DNA from: Acidobacteriota bacterium | GTDB lineage: Bacteria > Acidobacteriota > Blastocatellia > Pyrinomonadales > Pyrinomonadaceae | NCBI GenBank assembly: GCA_018269005.1 | Contig: JAFDVK010000003.1 | Location: 1-64,000, forward strand | DNA length: 64,000 bases | Reading direction: 5' to 3' | In this document: positions 8,276 to 16,174 of the stretch, in pieces | Numbering within the stretch: the stretch's first letter is position 1 | How the letters are laid out: the number at the start of each line of letters is the position of its first letter | The notes under the pieces: model-generated | What the model was told of the DNA's origin: nothing | What the model saw: the letters and a program-made list of their open reading frames with translations, nothing else | The model's database searches: none | Position numbers and translations under genes: made by a program

Positions 8276-8890
8276 TTACGCAGAAGAAACGGCGGAGGAC
8301 TCTGAGTTGCCCGATCCCAACAAGGTTTGTACGGTCAGTTCATCGGCCAATAACCTCGCGGCCTCGATCGCTCGATCGCGAAAGTCGGCGTTGTCCTTGA
8401 GCGATTCAGCAAGGCCGACGATGTCTTTTCGAGCAGCCGCGAAATGGGCTTCAAGGAGTCGCCTTTCCCTGTGGATGTAGGCAGCCGACGCGATCCCAGC
8501 CTTTGAATGTCCGACGATCTCCCAAACTCCCGAAGCGGCCGGTGCGGTCGTCGGTTCTTGGACGGCGATCGCCAACTCCGCCCAGCGGAGCACGGCCCGG
8601 CGAAACTCGAAGGCGGCATCGGGCCTTCCGGAAAGATCGACGGAGTTCTCGAGCGATCGGCGGATCTCTTCTATCAGCCGCTTTGCTTCAGCTTGTGGAG
8701 GAACCGGCCGGCCGAACTGCTTGACGGCCTCAACCGCATAGAGAACGGCAAATACCGGCCAGGCAAGCCCTGCAAGGACACATTTTGCAGATTTCTCCAA
8801 GCGGCTGCGTCCTTTGAGCCGAAACCAGTATTGGACGGCGAACGGTGCGCCGCAGGCAAGGTAGATGATGGCAAGGTCGAAGAAGTTCAA
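8276..8890 (-). CDS. Hypothetical membrane-anchored protein, operon partner of the kinase-like gene
   Basis: The 204-aa protein has a hydrophobic N-terminus (FDLAIIYLACGAPFAVQYWF) and a second hydrophobic stretch (about 38-55, VLAGLAWPVFAVLYAV). An Ala/Glu/Arg-rich, predominantly helical cytoplasmic part follows from about 65 to the end. I recognise no family. The stop lies 6 bp before the kinase-like gene, so the two are almost surely co-transcribed and the product may work with that protein. Codon use matches the neighbours. Confidence 0.7.
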   Translation of the reverse strand: MNFFDLAIIYLACGAPFAVQYWFRLKGRSRLEKSAKCVLAGLAWPVFAVLYAVEAVKQFGRPVPPQAEAKRLIEEIRRSLENSVDLSGRPDAAFEFRRAVLRWAELAIAVQEPTTAPAASGVWEIVGHSKAGIASAAYIHRERRLLEAHFAAARKDIVGLAESLKDNADFRDRAIEAARLLADELTVQTLLGSGNSESSAVSSA

Positions 8891-9198
8891 AACTCGGCTT
8901 TTATAGAATAAGCCTCAAGGGAATGGAAAGGAAGACTCTGAAGACATTTTCGGGCAAAAAATCGCTTGAATTATCCGAAATCGACAACTCATGGGAACAA
9001 ATCAGAAAAAAAAGCGTTAAACATATTGAAATCCGGACAACGAAAATACCGGTTTTTGCAATCAAAATCGTAAATTCGTTCTTTTTGCAAATAGTAATTG
9101 GGTTTTTCGTCATACTTTGGCATTTGGATTGCCTGCAAATGGGTGGAAACAGTTGCCCGTCTGTGCAGGCAAGATATTAAAACAGGAGGAATGTGCTG
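8891..9198. other. AT-rich divergent intergenic region
   Basis: About 300 bp separate the minus-strand kinase operon from the plus-strand small gene at 9199. The stretch is clearly AT-richer than its surroundings, with A and T runs near 8955-9115. An 85-codon reading frame at 8923-9180 could be a small gene ending in a hydrophobic helix, but it lacks the codon bias of neighbouring genes, so I do not call it. Promoters for both flanking units must lie here; none is clear by eye. Confidence 0.5.
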
Positions 9199-9411
9199 AT
9201 GAAAGCAAACGGAAAGATCAAGGTGGTCAAGCGAGCCGATGTACCGGTCAGGTCGGTAAAGAAGCCCGTGAAGACCGCAAGAGCAACGGCCCGCGATATG
9301 GTATCAACGGTCACGGATTGGGTCACAGATTTTAAGACCCGCAAGAGTGAGGAAACTAAGGCTGCCATCGAGCAGCTCTTCCCAACGGGTCCGCACCCGA
9401 GCGAATCATAG
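9199..9411 (+). CDS. Small basic protein of unknown function
   Basis: The 70-aa protein starts at ATG, chosen because AGGAGG (9184-9189) sits 9 nt upstream; an in-frame GTG at 9193 is too close to that site. The N-terminal half is strongly basic (KANGKIKVVKRADVPVRSVKK, then KTARATARD), followed by a helix with VTDWVTDFKTRKSEETKAAI and a short Pro/Ser tail. It has no Cys, signal peptide or known motif. A strong ribosome site and a terminator at 9450 make it a convincing monocistronic gene. Nucleic-acid or ribosome binding is only a guess from charge. Confidence 0.7.
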   Translation: MKANGKIKVVKRADVPVRSVKKPVKTARATARDMVSTVTDWVTDFKTRKSEETKAAIEQLFPTGPHPSES

Positions 9412-9449
9412 GCCTTAAAGCAATCATATCCAGTTCAAGTCTTGAATTT

Positions 9450-9487
9450 AGGACGCTGAAAGAGATTTCGGCGTCCTTTCGCTTTTG
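9450..9487 (+). terminator. Intrinsic terminator after the small basic protein gene
   Basis: Stem AGGACGC (9450-9456) pairs with GCGTCCT (9471-9477) around a 14-nt loop, followed by a T-rich run (TTTCGCTTTTG). It closes the 9199-9411 transcript. Confidence 0.65.
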
Positions 9488-9549
9488 TAGTTGCTCACTC
9501 GGCTTGTTATTCTAGCGACATTCAACCTTTGAAATTGAACCCGTTTTCT

Positions 9550-10311
9550 ATGAAGAACAAAGTTGTCATCGTTACCGGTGCAAGCAGCGGTATCGGGCGA
9601 GCGACCGCAAAGCTGTTTGCCGAAAATGGTGCGACCGTTGTCGGTGTTGGCAGGAACGAAAAGGAGCTGTTCGCCCTGCGAGACGAGCTGAAGGATGCCG
9701 AAGGCACGATCCGGCCGCATCTCGGTGACGTGATGGAGGTCACTCAACTCGACCGCATTGTGAGCGAAACGATCGATTCATTCGGTCAAATTGACACGCT
9801 TGTGAACGCGGCAGGCGTGCTAAAAGGTGGCAGTATCGAGGATTGCTCGCTTTCCGACTGGGACAAACAAATGAATATCAACGTCCGGTCGGTATATTAC
9901 CTGATGCAGAAGTGCATTCCGCATCTTGAGAAGACAAAGGGTTCGATCGTGAACGTATCGAGCGTAACCGGCACACGGGCCTTCCCGGGTGTCCTGGCGT
10001 ATTGCGTCTCAAAGGCTGCGGTCGATCAATTGACGCGTTGTGCGGCCCTTGACCTGGCCTCGAAGGGGATCCGAGTGAATGCGGTCAACCCTGGCGTTGT
10101 CGTAACGAACTTGCATAAGCGCGGCGGTATGGACGAGCCTGCATACGCAAAATTCCTCGAACGAACGAAAGAAACGCATCCTTTGGGACGCGCGGGGAAC
10201 GCCGAAGAGATCGCGGATCTGATCCATTTCCTCGCATCTGAGAAGGCCGGGTGGATAACGGGGGCGACGTATGCGATAGACGGCGGACGCGCCGAAACAT
10301 GCGCCCGCTAG
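9550..10311 (+). CDS. Short-chain dehydrogenase/reductase (classical SDR)
   Basis: The 253-aa protein is an NAD(P)-dependent oxidoreductase with a Rossmann fold. TGASSGIG is the cofactor glycine motif near residue 10. NAAG is at about 85, the catalytic Ser is in VNVSSVTG, the Tyr/Lys pair is YCVSK, and INVRSVYYL and NPGVVVTN complete the classical pattern. The end AGWITGATYAIDGGR is typical of FabG-like enzymes. ATG 9550 is chosen over the upstream TTG at 9529 because MKNKVVIVTG is the normal family start. Only 6 bp separate it from the MBL-fold gene. Substrate cannot be told; a FabG-type paralogue or sugar/steroid-type dehydrogenase is possible. Confidence 0.88.
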   Translation: MKNKVVIVTGASSGIGRATAKLFAENGATVVGVGRNEKELFALRDELKDAEGTIRPHLGDVMEVTQLDRIVSETIDSFGQIDTLVNAAGVLKGGSIEDCSLSDWDKQMNINVRSVYYLMQKCIPHLEKTKGSIVNVSSVTGTRAFPGVLAYCVSKAAVDQLTRCAALDLASKGIRVNAVNPGVVVTNLHKRGGMDEPAYAKFLERTKETHPLGRAGNAEEIADLIHFLASEKAGWITGATYAIDGGRAETCAR

Positions 10312-10317
10312 GAATTG

Positions 10318-11091
10318 ATGGAGATAAGGCTGCTCAAAAGCTCATTCGATGATGATGGTTCGGCTTCGGACCACCAGCATACCGCGTGTTTCGTTGTGAA
10401 CGGCGCAGTAGCTTTTGACGCCGGAAGCCTCGCGATGGCCATCGGGGCAGATCGCCCGAATGTGCGCGATATCGTGCTTTCGCATACACATCTTGATCAC
10501 ATTGCAGGTTTGCCTCTCTTTATTGATGATCTTTTTTCGACCCTGCGTTCACCGATTCGGGTTCATGCTTCGTTAACGATGATCGAGGCCCTAAGATCTC
10601 ATATATTCAACGATGTCATATATCCGAACTTTGAAGAGATATCTAACGAATTCGGGCCGGTCCTGGAATTTCGTGAATACGAATTCGAGAGGGAATTCAG
10701 CGTTGCGGACATTTCGATCCTGCCGATCAAGGTGAATCACAATGAGCCGAGCGCAGGCTTTATTGTCAGCGATGCCAGCGGCTCGATCGCCCTGACGGGC
10801 GACACGGCAGATACATCCGCGATTTGGGAGGCCGCAGGGCAGCTGAAAGACCTGCGGGCGATCGTTGTCGAATGTGCGTTTCCCGAATCAATGACTAAGC
10901 TTGCCGCGACGGCCCGCCATCTTACGCCGCTCGGCCTGAAGGCGGAGCTCCGAAAACTGGGTCGCCGCGATCTACCGGTCTATGTAGCGAATATCAAACC
11001 GATGTTCCGTGAACAGGTAGTTGCTGAGATCGAAGAGTTGGGCCTATCCAATGTCAGGATCTTTCCCGTCGGCGGGGTCATTTCCGTCTAA
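10318..11091 (+). CDS. Metallo-beta-lactamase-fold hydrolase (class II cyclic-nucleotide phosphodiesterase-like)
   Basis: The 257-aa protein has the MBL motif SHTHLDHIAG (HxHxDH) near residue 58, a following NHNEPSAGFIV stretch, a metal ligand in TGDT, and ARHLTP near the C-terminus. The arrangement resembles class II 3',5'-cAMP phosphodiesterases (CpdP/PDE1 type), where SAG follows the third histidine. It starts 6 bp after the SDR gene and is co-transcribed with it. Its 3' end overlaps the convergent small gene at 11044 by 48 bp. Cyclic-nucleotide hydrolysis is the leading guess; a ribonuclease Z-like role is less likely given the length and motifs. Confidence 0.75.
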   Translation: MEIRLLKSSFDDDGSASDHQHTACFVVNGAVAFDAGSLAMAIGADRPNVRDIVLSHTHLDHIAGLPLFIDDLFSTLRSPIRVHASLTMIEALRSHIFNDVIYPNFEEISNEFGPVLEFREYEFEREFSVADISILPIKVNHNEPSAGFIVSDASGSIALTGDTADTSAIWEAAGQLKDLRAIVVECAFPESMTKLAATARHLTPLGLKAELRKLGRRDLPVYVANIKPMFREQVVAEIEELGLSNVRIFPVGGVISV

Positions 11092-11328
11092 ACTGGCCCG
11101 TGCTTTTTCGCGAAGGAAGTTGATCGGCTCGAACGCTCCTTCACGGTGTTCGCCGAGGAAATCGTAGAGCGTAACGCGGCCATTAGGAAAGACCTTTGCG
11201 ATCTTGAAGGTCCGTTCTTCACGCGTCCGGCCGGGCATGATCTCCGCACGAAAGGTAACGCTCATTTCAGGACGCGCCCAAGCGGCGGCCGTCATCGATC
11301 GCTTTGGTTTTCGGCTGAACCAGCTCAT
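11044..11328 (-). CDS. Hypothetical 94-aa protein, translationally coupled, antisense to the MBL gene end
   Basis: The 94-aa protein has an N-terminal basic/Trp segment (MSWFSRKPKRSMTAAAWARPE) and a compact beta-rich core (MSVTFRAEI, then TFKIAKVFPNGRVTLYDFLGEHREGAF) that looks like a small SH3-like or KOW-like barrel. No family is named. Its ATG overlaps the TGA of the 57-aa gene at 11325 (ATGA). Its last 48 bp run antisense through the end of the MBL-fold gene. The ordered core and the coupled upstream gene argue that it is real. Confidence 0.6.
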   Translation of the reverse strand: MSWFSRKPKRSMTAAAWARPEMSVTFRAEIMPGRTREERTFKIAKVFPNGRVTLYDFLGEHREGAFEPINFLREKARASLDGNDPADGKDPDIG

Positions 11329-11498
11329 TCTTCGCCCCTCTCGTCCTCGGTCTTCTTATGTTTCTGTTTTCGTAGGGACGGGTGCCGCACCGACTCAGGA
11401 GCGTTATCCCCAAAACGTCGTGCCGGAGGCGCGGTCGGTTTCCGGATCGAATCGAACACCGGCCTTTTCTCTGTCTTTTGTTTAGACCTTTTAACCAT
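11325..11498 (-). CDS. Small basic 57-aa protein upstream of the 94-aa gene
   Basis: Reading the minus strand from ATG at 11498 gives 57 codons: MVKRSKQKTEKRPVFDS, a proline/arginine middle, and a KQKHKKTEDERGEE tail, ending in TGA that overlaps the next ATG. It is highly charged (Lys/Arg/Glu), without Cys or membrane segments, and probably disordered. No strong Shine-Dalgarno is visible. The 4-bp overlap with the 94-aa gene and matching codon composition are the support. Confidence 0.5.
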   Translation of the reverse strand: MVKRSKQKTEKRPVFDSIRKPTAPPARRFGDNAPESVRHPSLRKQKHKKTEDERGEE

Positions 11499-11653
11499 CG
11501 GCTAATCGGAAAGTTTACCAGACACATCATCGAAAATCTCGAACTTTTGTGTAAACAGTAGTGAATCTTCGCCTAATTTTGTTAAAATTTCGTGATAAGG
11601 GGAAGCCTTCCCGGAATTCTTAGTTTCCAACGCCTTTACGAGAACGAGTCGAA

Positions 11654-12607
11654 GTGAACCGAAACGCTCAGCGATCGCGACAAAATCCAACCAGGCTTCA
11701 TCGCGGCCGAATTCCATTCTGGCTGCCGGCGGCAAACTACTACGTATTGGCGCTGGCGATCTCTCTTTGCACGTTCTTTTTGCTTTGGGGAATCCTGCAC
11801 GACGGCGGTGAGCAGACGCCCTGGATAACCTCAGGGATCGTTGCAAGTCTCGTACTTGTTTGCGCCGTTTCGCTGCGTGAGATCATTCTTCGGCGGGCCC
11901 GCAATAAATTCCTTGCTGCTGAACGGCATTTCAGTCGCAGCCTGAACGACGTATATCTAAAGAACGCTGCCCGGCCGCCAAAGGACGAAAAACTCAGCCT
12001 TGAGCAGAATGCCCAGCTGCTTCGTGCGATCAAGAAAAAGTCCGATGCCGCCATCACGCTTGCCCGGTTCGCTGAAGGGCATCGCGAAGTTTTTGAGATG
12101 TGCGGCGAGTATCTTTCGCTGATCGAGAGGGAATTTGACAACATTGGCCCGGGTTCGCCAAGGCTCCCCGCGTTCCAGTCCGCAAGGCGATCGGTGGCCG
12201 AATTTCACAAGTATCATTTGCTTCAATGGGCGTCGATCAAGTCAAGGGCCCTTGCGCTGGAAGCAAGTTCGCAGCGGAGTCAAGACGAGCGTCTCTCGGC
12301 AGCACAGGGCGCGATGGATGTTCTCGATTCTGCTCTAGCGTTCTATCCGTCGGAGCCTGCGTTGGTGGAGTCGCGAGAGCTGCTCGATGAGATCGTGACG
12401 GAGATCAAGGTCTCGGATACGATCGAAAAGGCAGAACGTGCCGAAAATGAAGGCGATGTCCCTTTGGCAAGGCATCTATACCGAGATGCGCTATTCTTTT
12501 TAGGCGGGCGTCGAGCCGCAGAACCGGATCGCGACGAATTCTTGCGGAAGATCAATCGCGGACTTGAAAGGCTTGCGCGCCGCGATGATAATATTTTGGA
12601 TCTATAG
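11654..12607 (+). CDS. Hypothetical two-helix membrane protein with long cytoplasmic helical domain
   Basis: The 317-aa protein starts at GTG. After about 25 basic residues come two membrane helices (about 29-48 YYVLALAISLCTFFLLWGIL and 57-76 ITSGIVASLVLVCAVSL). The rest, about 80-317, is charged, mostly helical and probably coiled-coil/TPR-like (SLEQNAQLLRAIKKKSDAAITL; AERAENEGDVPLARHLYRDALFFL resembles a TPR helix pair). No family recognised. It precedes the zinc-ribbon and polysaccharide-export genes by 16 bp and may share their transcript. Confidence 0.7.
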   Translation: MNRNAQRSRQNPTRLHRGRIPFWLPAANYYVLALAISLCTFFLLWGILHDGGEQTPWITSGIVASLVLVCAVSLREIILRRARNKFLAAERHFSRSLNDVYLKNAARPPKDEKLSLEQNAQLLRAIKKKSDAAITLARFAEGHREVFEMCGEYLSLIEREFDNIGPGSPRLPAFQSARRSVAEFHKYHLLQWASIKSRALALEASSQRSQDERLSAAQGAMDVLDSALAFYPSEPALVESRELLDEIVTEIKVSDTIEKAERAENEGDVPLARHLYRDALFFLGGRRAAEPDRDEFLRKINRGLERLARRDDNILDL

Positions 12608-12623
12608 GTTAAGATAATTTTGC

Positions 12624-12830
12624 ATGGTCTCTCAAAGCTGTCCTCGCTGCAGCAGCAAACGCATTCGACGAGGTTATCGACATACGACAGTGCTCTCAAA
12701 GCTTTTCTTTCGGTACTTTCTCTTATGCGACAGCTGCAACTGGGAATTCAAAGGTTTTGCCGTCCCCGGAACGGTGTCGAGCAAGCCCACCGGAAAGAAA
12801 AAGACACGCGGTGCCGACGAGGAGAGTTGA
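12624..12830 (+). CDS. Small zinc-ribbon protein
   Basis: The 68-aa protein has two CxxC knuckles (C6PRC9 and C35DSC38) separated by a basic stretch (SSKRIRRGYRHTTVLSKLFFRYFLL), then a TGKKKTRG tail. This is the layout of a treble-clef or zinc-ribbon fold. Its TGA overlaps the TTG start candidate of the polysaccharide export gene. Another frame runs open through this stretch, but the conserved Cys pairs indicate that this frame is the coding one. Nucleic-acid or protein binding is inferred. Confidence 0.7.
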   Translation: MVSQSCPRCSSKRIRRGYRHTTVLSKLFFRYFLLCDSCNWEFKGFAVPGTVSSKPTGKKKTRGADEES

Positions 12831-13768
12831 CCGCGTGCGGGCTTGCCGCAGGTATGGTCCTCTTTTTTGGGGCGATATTTTCGCAGACGATCGGAGCCCA
12901 AACCTTCGCTCCGGATCGGTTCGATGCCGTACATTCCGGCGACATCGTCGAAGTTGACGTTGAAGGGAGCCTCGATCACGATTGGCGCGGCGGCCTCACG
13001 CCGGAAGGATTTCTTAACGGTTTTAACGAATTCGGCGACCCTGTAAAGGCACAATGCAGGATGCCTTCGGAGATAGCTGCAGATGCCATTAAAACACTAT
13101 CCTCGACACTCCGAGATCCAAAAGTAAAGGTCTTTATCGTCGATCGCTCCAATCGTCAGGTTGCGATCCTTGATGGTGCGGTTCGCTCGCCTCACCGTTA
13201 TCAGATAAAGCGTCCGATCCGATTGAGGGAACTGATAGCACGCTCGGGCGGAATTACGGACAGCTCGGGAGGCGAGGTGAGCATATTTCGCCCGGAAGGC
13301 CCAAGCTGCCCGGCTCCTGATGCAAAGGAGCAAAGCGGGCGTTTCGTGATCAAGATCTCTGATCTCGTCAACGGCATCCCGGACGCAGATCCTTTCATTT
13401 CGCCCGGCGATCTTGTGGTCGTTGAAAAGGCACTTCCGATCTATGCGATCGGCGGGGTACGGAGCCCACGGCCGTTACCATCAAAAGAGAAGGTCACGCT
13501 TTCGAGACTGATCGCAATGGCCGGCGGTGTTGCCAAGGACGGCGACGAACGCCGCGTCGTGATCTATCGACGAGACAAAGGCCAACCTTCACGTATCGAG
13601 GCGGATCTGAAAAAGATCGCCGCCGGAACCGAAAAAGACCCTGAAATGCAGCCGCTCGATATCGTTGAAGTTATGACAAAGGGAGGCGGCGAACGCAAGT
13701 ATCCGCCCGAGATCGCGGGCCCCGCGGCCGACAAACATGCCGCCCTGCCGTTGGTCATTATCGAATGA
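12827..13768 (+). CDS. SLBB-domain polysaccharide export protein (Wza-like)
   Basis: The 313-aa protein has a short signal peptide (ending QTIGAQ), a Poly_export domain (about 30-115, FDAVHSGDIVEVDVEGS to VKVFIVDRSNRQVAIL), then two SLBB domains. The first contains ILDGAVRSPHRYQIKRPIRLRE and the second IYAIGGVRSPRPLP; each is followed by a 'LIA.(S/A)GG' helix. Such proteins form the periplasmic/outer-membrane channel for capsule or exopolysaccharide. The start is either TTG 12827, overlapping the zinc-ribbon stop as TTGA, or ATG 12854; both leave a usable signal. No tyrosine kinase (Wzc) or Wzx/Wzy is nearby. Confidence 0.82.
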   Translation: MTACGLAAGMVLFFGAIFSQTIGAQTFAPDRFDAVHSGDIVEVDVEGSLDHDWRGGLTPEGFLNGFNEFGDPVKAQCRMPSEIAADAIKTLSSTLRDPKVKVFIVDRSNRQVAILDGAVRSPHRYQIKRPIRLRELIARSGGITDSSGGEVSIFRPEGPSCPAPDAKEQSGRFVIKISDLVNGIPDADPFISPGDLVVVEKALPIYAIGGVRSPRPLPSKEKVTLSRLIAMAGGVAKDGDERRVVIYRRDKGQPSRIEADLKKIAAGTEKDPEMQPLDIVEVMTKGGGERKYPPEIAGPAADKHAALPLVIIE

Positions 13769-13825
13769 TCCCACGATTTTTGCTTGGTATTTTGCGGCAT
13801 GACCGCCTATAATCAAGGTTTACCT

Positions 13826-14044
13826 ATGGAACCTGTATCAAAAAGACGTTTTGGCAAGCGAACGATCGCTTTTTTCTGGATGGCACTAGTGGCTCTCGTT
13901 GTCACTTTGCTGATCGTGTACGAACAGATCTCGATCCTTTATGTGCTTGCGACTCTCAGTCTTGTATGGCTTCTTCTTACCGTCGCTTTTGCCGACCTCG
14001 AGCACGTAAATGCGGACGGCACGGTTCACGAAGACGCTCCATAG
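13826..14044 (+). CDS. Small two-helix membrane protein
   Basis: The 72-aa protein starts at ATG 13826 (MEPVSKRRFGKRT), which gives the positively charged start expected before two membrane helices (IAFFWMALVALVVTLLIVY and ISILYVLATLSLVWLLLTV). A short acidic tail follows. A TATAAT at 13808-13813 lies only 12 nt upstream of the ATG, hinting at a very short or absent leader. The stop is 2 bp before the matrixin gene, so the two are linked. No family recognised. Confidence 0.65.
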   Translation: MEPVSKRRFGKRTIAFFWMALVALVVTLLIVYEQISILYVLATLSLVWLLLTVAFADLEHVNADGTVHEDAP

Positions 14045-14046
14045 AA

Positions 14047-15312
14047 ATGCGAAGCATTATCCGATATCTCGCAGCCTTCTTGGTGTTTGCGGCCGCGACC
14101 AGCTCTTTTGCCTCCGAATATGAGGCAGGTGCCGGAGCGAAGGCCGCGCCCGCAAGGTGGCGTTCGGATCGGATAACGATCGCGATCTCCCGTTCGCTAT
14201 TTGCGGGAGCTTCAAACTTTAAGCCGGGCACTGATATTGAAAGAGCGATCCGGAATGCGATATCGAATTGGGAATCGGTCGCTAACGTCCAAATTTCATT
14301 TGTCGAATCAAAGCGGCGTGACGCAAGCCCTGCCACTCGGGGCGACGGCGAGAGCCTTGTCACGATAGCCCAGACAAGCGAAAATCTCGCCCTCTTTACA
14401 TCCGGTGACACGAACATTTCGGCCAAAACGCGTGTTTTTACTGATAGAAACGGCTTTGTTACCGAAGCTGATATTGTTTTGAATCCGTTCGCGGCGTTCT
14501 CTAGCGATGGCTCCTACGCTACGTACGACCTCGAGGGAGTTCTCACTCACGAGATCGGCCATCTTCTGGGTCTTCGCCACTCGCAGATCATGGGTTCCGT
14601 GATGCACGGGAACGTTGATATCAATTCAACGATCGGTCCCGGCTTTTCGTTTAGAAAAGCATTGTCGGCAGAGGATATTGCTGTTGTCCGTTCGCTTTAC
14701 GGCCCAGCGGCATTAAACGGATCATGCTGCGGACGTGTCACCGGAAGGCTGCTAGACAGTGACCGCTCTCTCACCGGGAGCTTGATCTTACTCGAAGACA
14801 AGAACGGCGAGATCTCAGCAGGAACCCGCATTCAAAATGACGGCGATTTCTCATTCGGGGGCCTGAGCGCAGGAACGTACGCCGTTCTGATCGCCCGTGA
14901 AGGCGTCGGAACGCTCGCCGAGGACCTTGGCACCCTTTACGTCGAATCAGGCGTTGTGACGCGGTTTGAAGCGAAGCCGTCCGCTCTTCTGGCTCCGTTC
15001 GAGCTCGCTTATGTTGGCGTTGACGGTCTCTTGTCCACATCGGCGGTCAAGCTTCGGCCTGGCTCTACGAACCTGATGACGGTCGGCGGCCGCGGCCTCG
15101 ATGCTTCGCAGCTTGCTCTCTACACCTCGTCTCCGTTCGTCAGGATAGACGAGGCAACGTTAGCTGACCTCGACTATGCCGAGAATGTTTCTGCGATACG
15201 TTTTCAGATAACTGTGGATGAAAAGGCACCCGCAGGTGCCTATTCGATATTCGCTCAGTTGCCAACAGGCGAATTTGCCGTCCTTCCCGGTGCGATCTCG
15301 GTCGCAAGATAG
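14047..15312 (+). CDS. Secreted matrixin-like zinc metalloprotease
   Basis: The 421-aa protein has a signal peptide (about 1-22, ending SSFAS), a matrixin (M10-like) catalytic domain to about residue 220, and beta-rich C-terminal domains. The zinc motif is HEIGHLLGLRH (HExxHxxGxxH), preceded by YDLEGVLT and followed by a Met-turn in IMGSVM. The N-terminal part (RITIAISRSLF, TDIERAIRNAISNWESVANVQISF) is the usual metzincin start. A CCG pair lies at the junction, and an Ig-like/SpaA-type domain (TGRLLDSDRSLTGSLILL) follows. No prodomain cysteine switch is seen. A secreted protease is well supported; the substrate is unknown. Confidence 0.87.
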   Translation: MRSIIRYLAAFLVFAAATSSFASEYEAGAGAKAAPARWRSDRITIAISRSLFAGASNFKPGTDIERAIRNAISNWESVANVQISFVESKRRDASPATRGDGESLVTIAQTSENLALFTSGDTNISAKTRVFTDRNGFVTEADIVLNPFAAFSSDGSYATYDLEGVLTHEIGHLLGLRHSQIMGSVMHGNVDINSTIGPGFSFRKALSAEDIAVVRSLYGPAALNGSCCGRVTGRLLDSDRSLTGSLILLEDKNGEISAGTRIQNDGDFSFGGLSAGTYAVLIAREGVGTLAEDLGTLYVESGVVTRFEAKPSALLAPFELAYVGVDGLLSTSAVKLRPGSTNLMTVGGRGLDASQLALYTSSPFVRIDEATLADLDYAENVSAIRFQITVDEKAPAGAYSIFAQLPTGEFAVLPGAISVAR

Positions 15313-15325
15313 TATCCTCCGCATA

Positions 15326-15345
15326 CCCCAGATGGGGGATTTTTT
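15326..15345 (+). terminator. Intrinsic terminator after the matrixin gene
   Basis: CCCC (15326-15329), loop AGAT, GGGG (15334-15337), then GATTTTTTA. The stem is short but G/C-only, with a six-T tract, 14 bp after the stop codon. Confidence 0.6.
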
Positions 15346-15608
15346 ACAAAAACTTACAAATAATATTTGCTAATGGGTTGCAATTTATTCAACCGTGTGG
15401 ATAATCGGTTTTGTTCACCACCCCGGTGAACGTTTGTCACAAGAAGTGAGGACTTGTGGCACCAGGGCGGCGCTGTGGGAGACGCCGCCCTACTCATCTC
15501 CACCGAACCGACTCTTCTGCTTTCATACTATTTGAATTCGCCGCCGACCGGATGCGGACGCAAATTGCTGCGCTTGTTGAGCTTAGGTGAAAGAAAGGAG
15601 CGGGCGAA
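15346..15608. other. Intergenic region with hairpins and one DnaA-box-like site
   Basis: No gene seen. The first 80 bp are AT-rich and include TGTGGATAA (15396-15404), the complement of a consensus DnaA box. GGTTCACC and GGTGAAC (about 15412-15432) form a hairpin. AGGGCGGCG and CGCCGCCCT (about 15464-15492) form another, which could stop transcription from the minus-strand gene at 15609. Confidence 0.5.
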
Positions 15609-15959
15609 CTATTTGCGGAAACACTCCCTGCAAAGGACCGGCCTGCCCTGAGAAGGGTAGAATGGAACGGTCGTTTCGCGTCCGCAAGAAGCACATTCAA
15701 CCTTGACCGAAACCTTCTGTCGCTGACCGTTCGACGCTGCGATTGCCGCTTCTACCCGATCATTTTTTGCCTTTTTGCATGGTTTGCAACGCTTTGGCGG
15801 ATTTGTCAGTCCCTTCTGATGAAAAAAAGTGCGTTCGCCGGTCGTCCAAATGAACTCCTGGTTGCAGTCGAGACAGACGATCGACATATCCGGTAGTTCG
15901 GCAGAGCTTTCGCTCATAGAATCTCGGTCTTTCCCTAGAATGTGAGGATTCGAAGACAT
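15609..15959 (-). CDS. Double zinc-ribbon CxxC protein
   Basis: The protein has up to 116 aa and eight cysteines in four CxxC pairs: C-L-D-C (about 29-32), C-K-P-C (about 58-61), C-A-S-C (about 88-91) and C-R-E-C near the C-terminus. This indicates two zinc ribbons joined by a basic/Ala linker. The pattern matches small bacterial CxxC-x17-CxxC proteins of unknown function. The start could be ATG 15959, 15917 (MSESSAELPD) or 15884 (MSIVCLDC). It stands alone and diverges from purD. Confidence 0.75.
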   Translation of the reverse strand: MSSNPHILGKDRDSMSESSAELPDMSIVCLDCNQEFIWTTGERTFFHQKGLTNPPKRCKPCKKAKNDRVEAAIAASNGQRQKVSVKVECASCGRETTVPFYPSQGRPVLCRECFRK

Positions 15960-16174
15960 CTAATAAAAACAGCTGACTAAAATTGCTTCATCGACATCCT
16001 TGACCGCTCGAGCGCGCGGAGAATCTACTCATCTCGATGCATCGATGTCCGATAAGGGAGCGAGCGTCATAATTCGGCGCTTTCGGAATCAACGGTGTAG
16101 GATGTTAATTGAAGTTACAATTTAGGGTTATACCTGTCAAGGTAAAATTGCTGACCGGGACTTAACAGAGTTTT

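Noticed and set aside
8923..9180. 85-aa plus-strand frame in the AT-rich gap
   Set aside because: Biased composition, no clear ribosome site and no recognisable protein features; noted only in the gap entry.
15396..15404. DnaA box (TGTGGATAA) suggesting oriC
   Set aside because: Only one exact box found in the AT-rich gap, no dnaA/dnaN nearby and no cluster of boxes.
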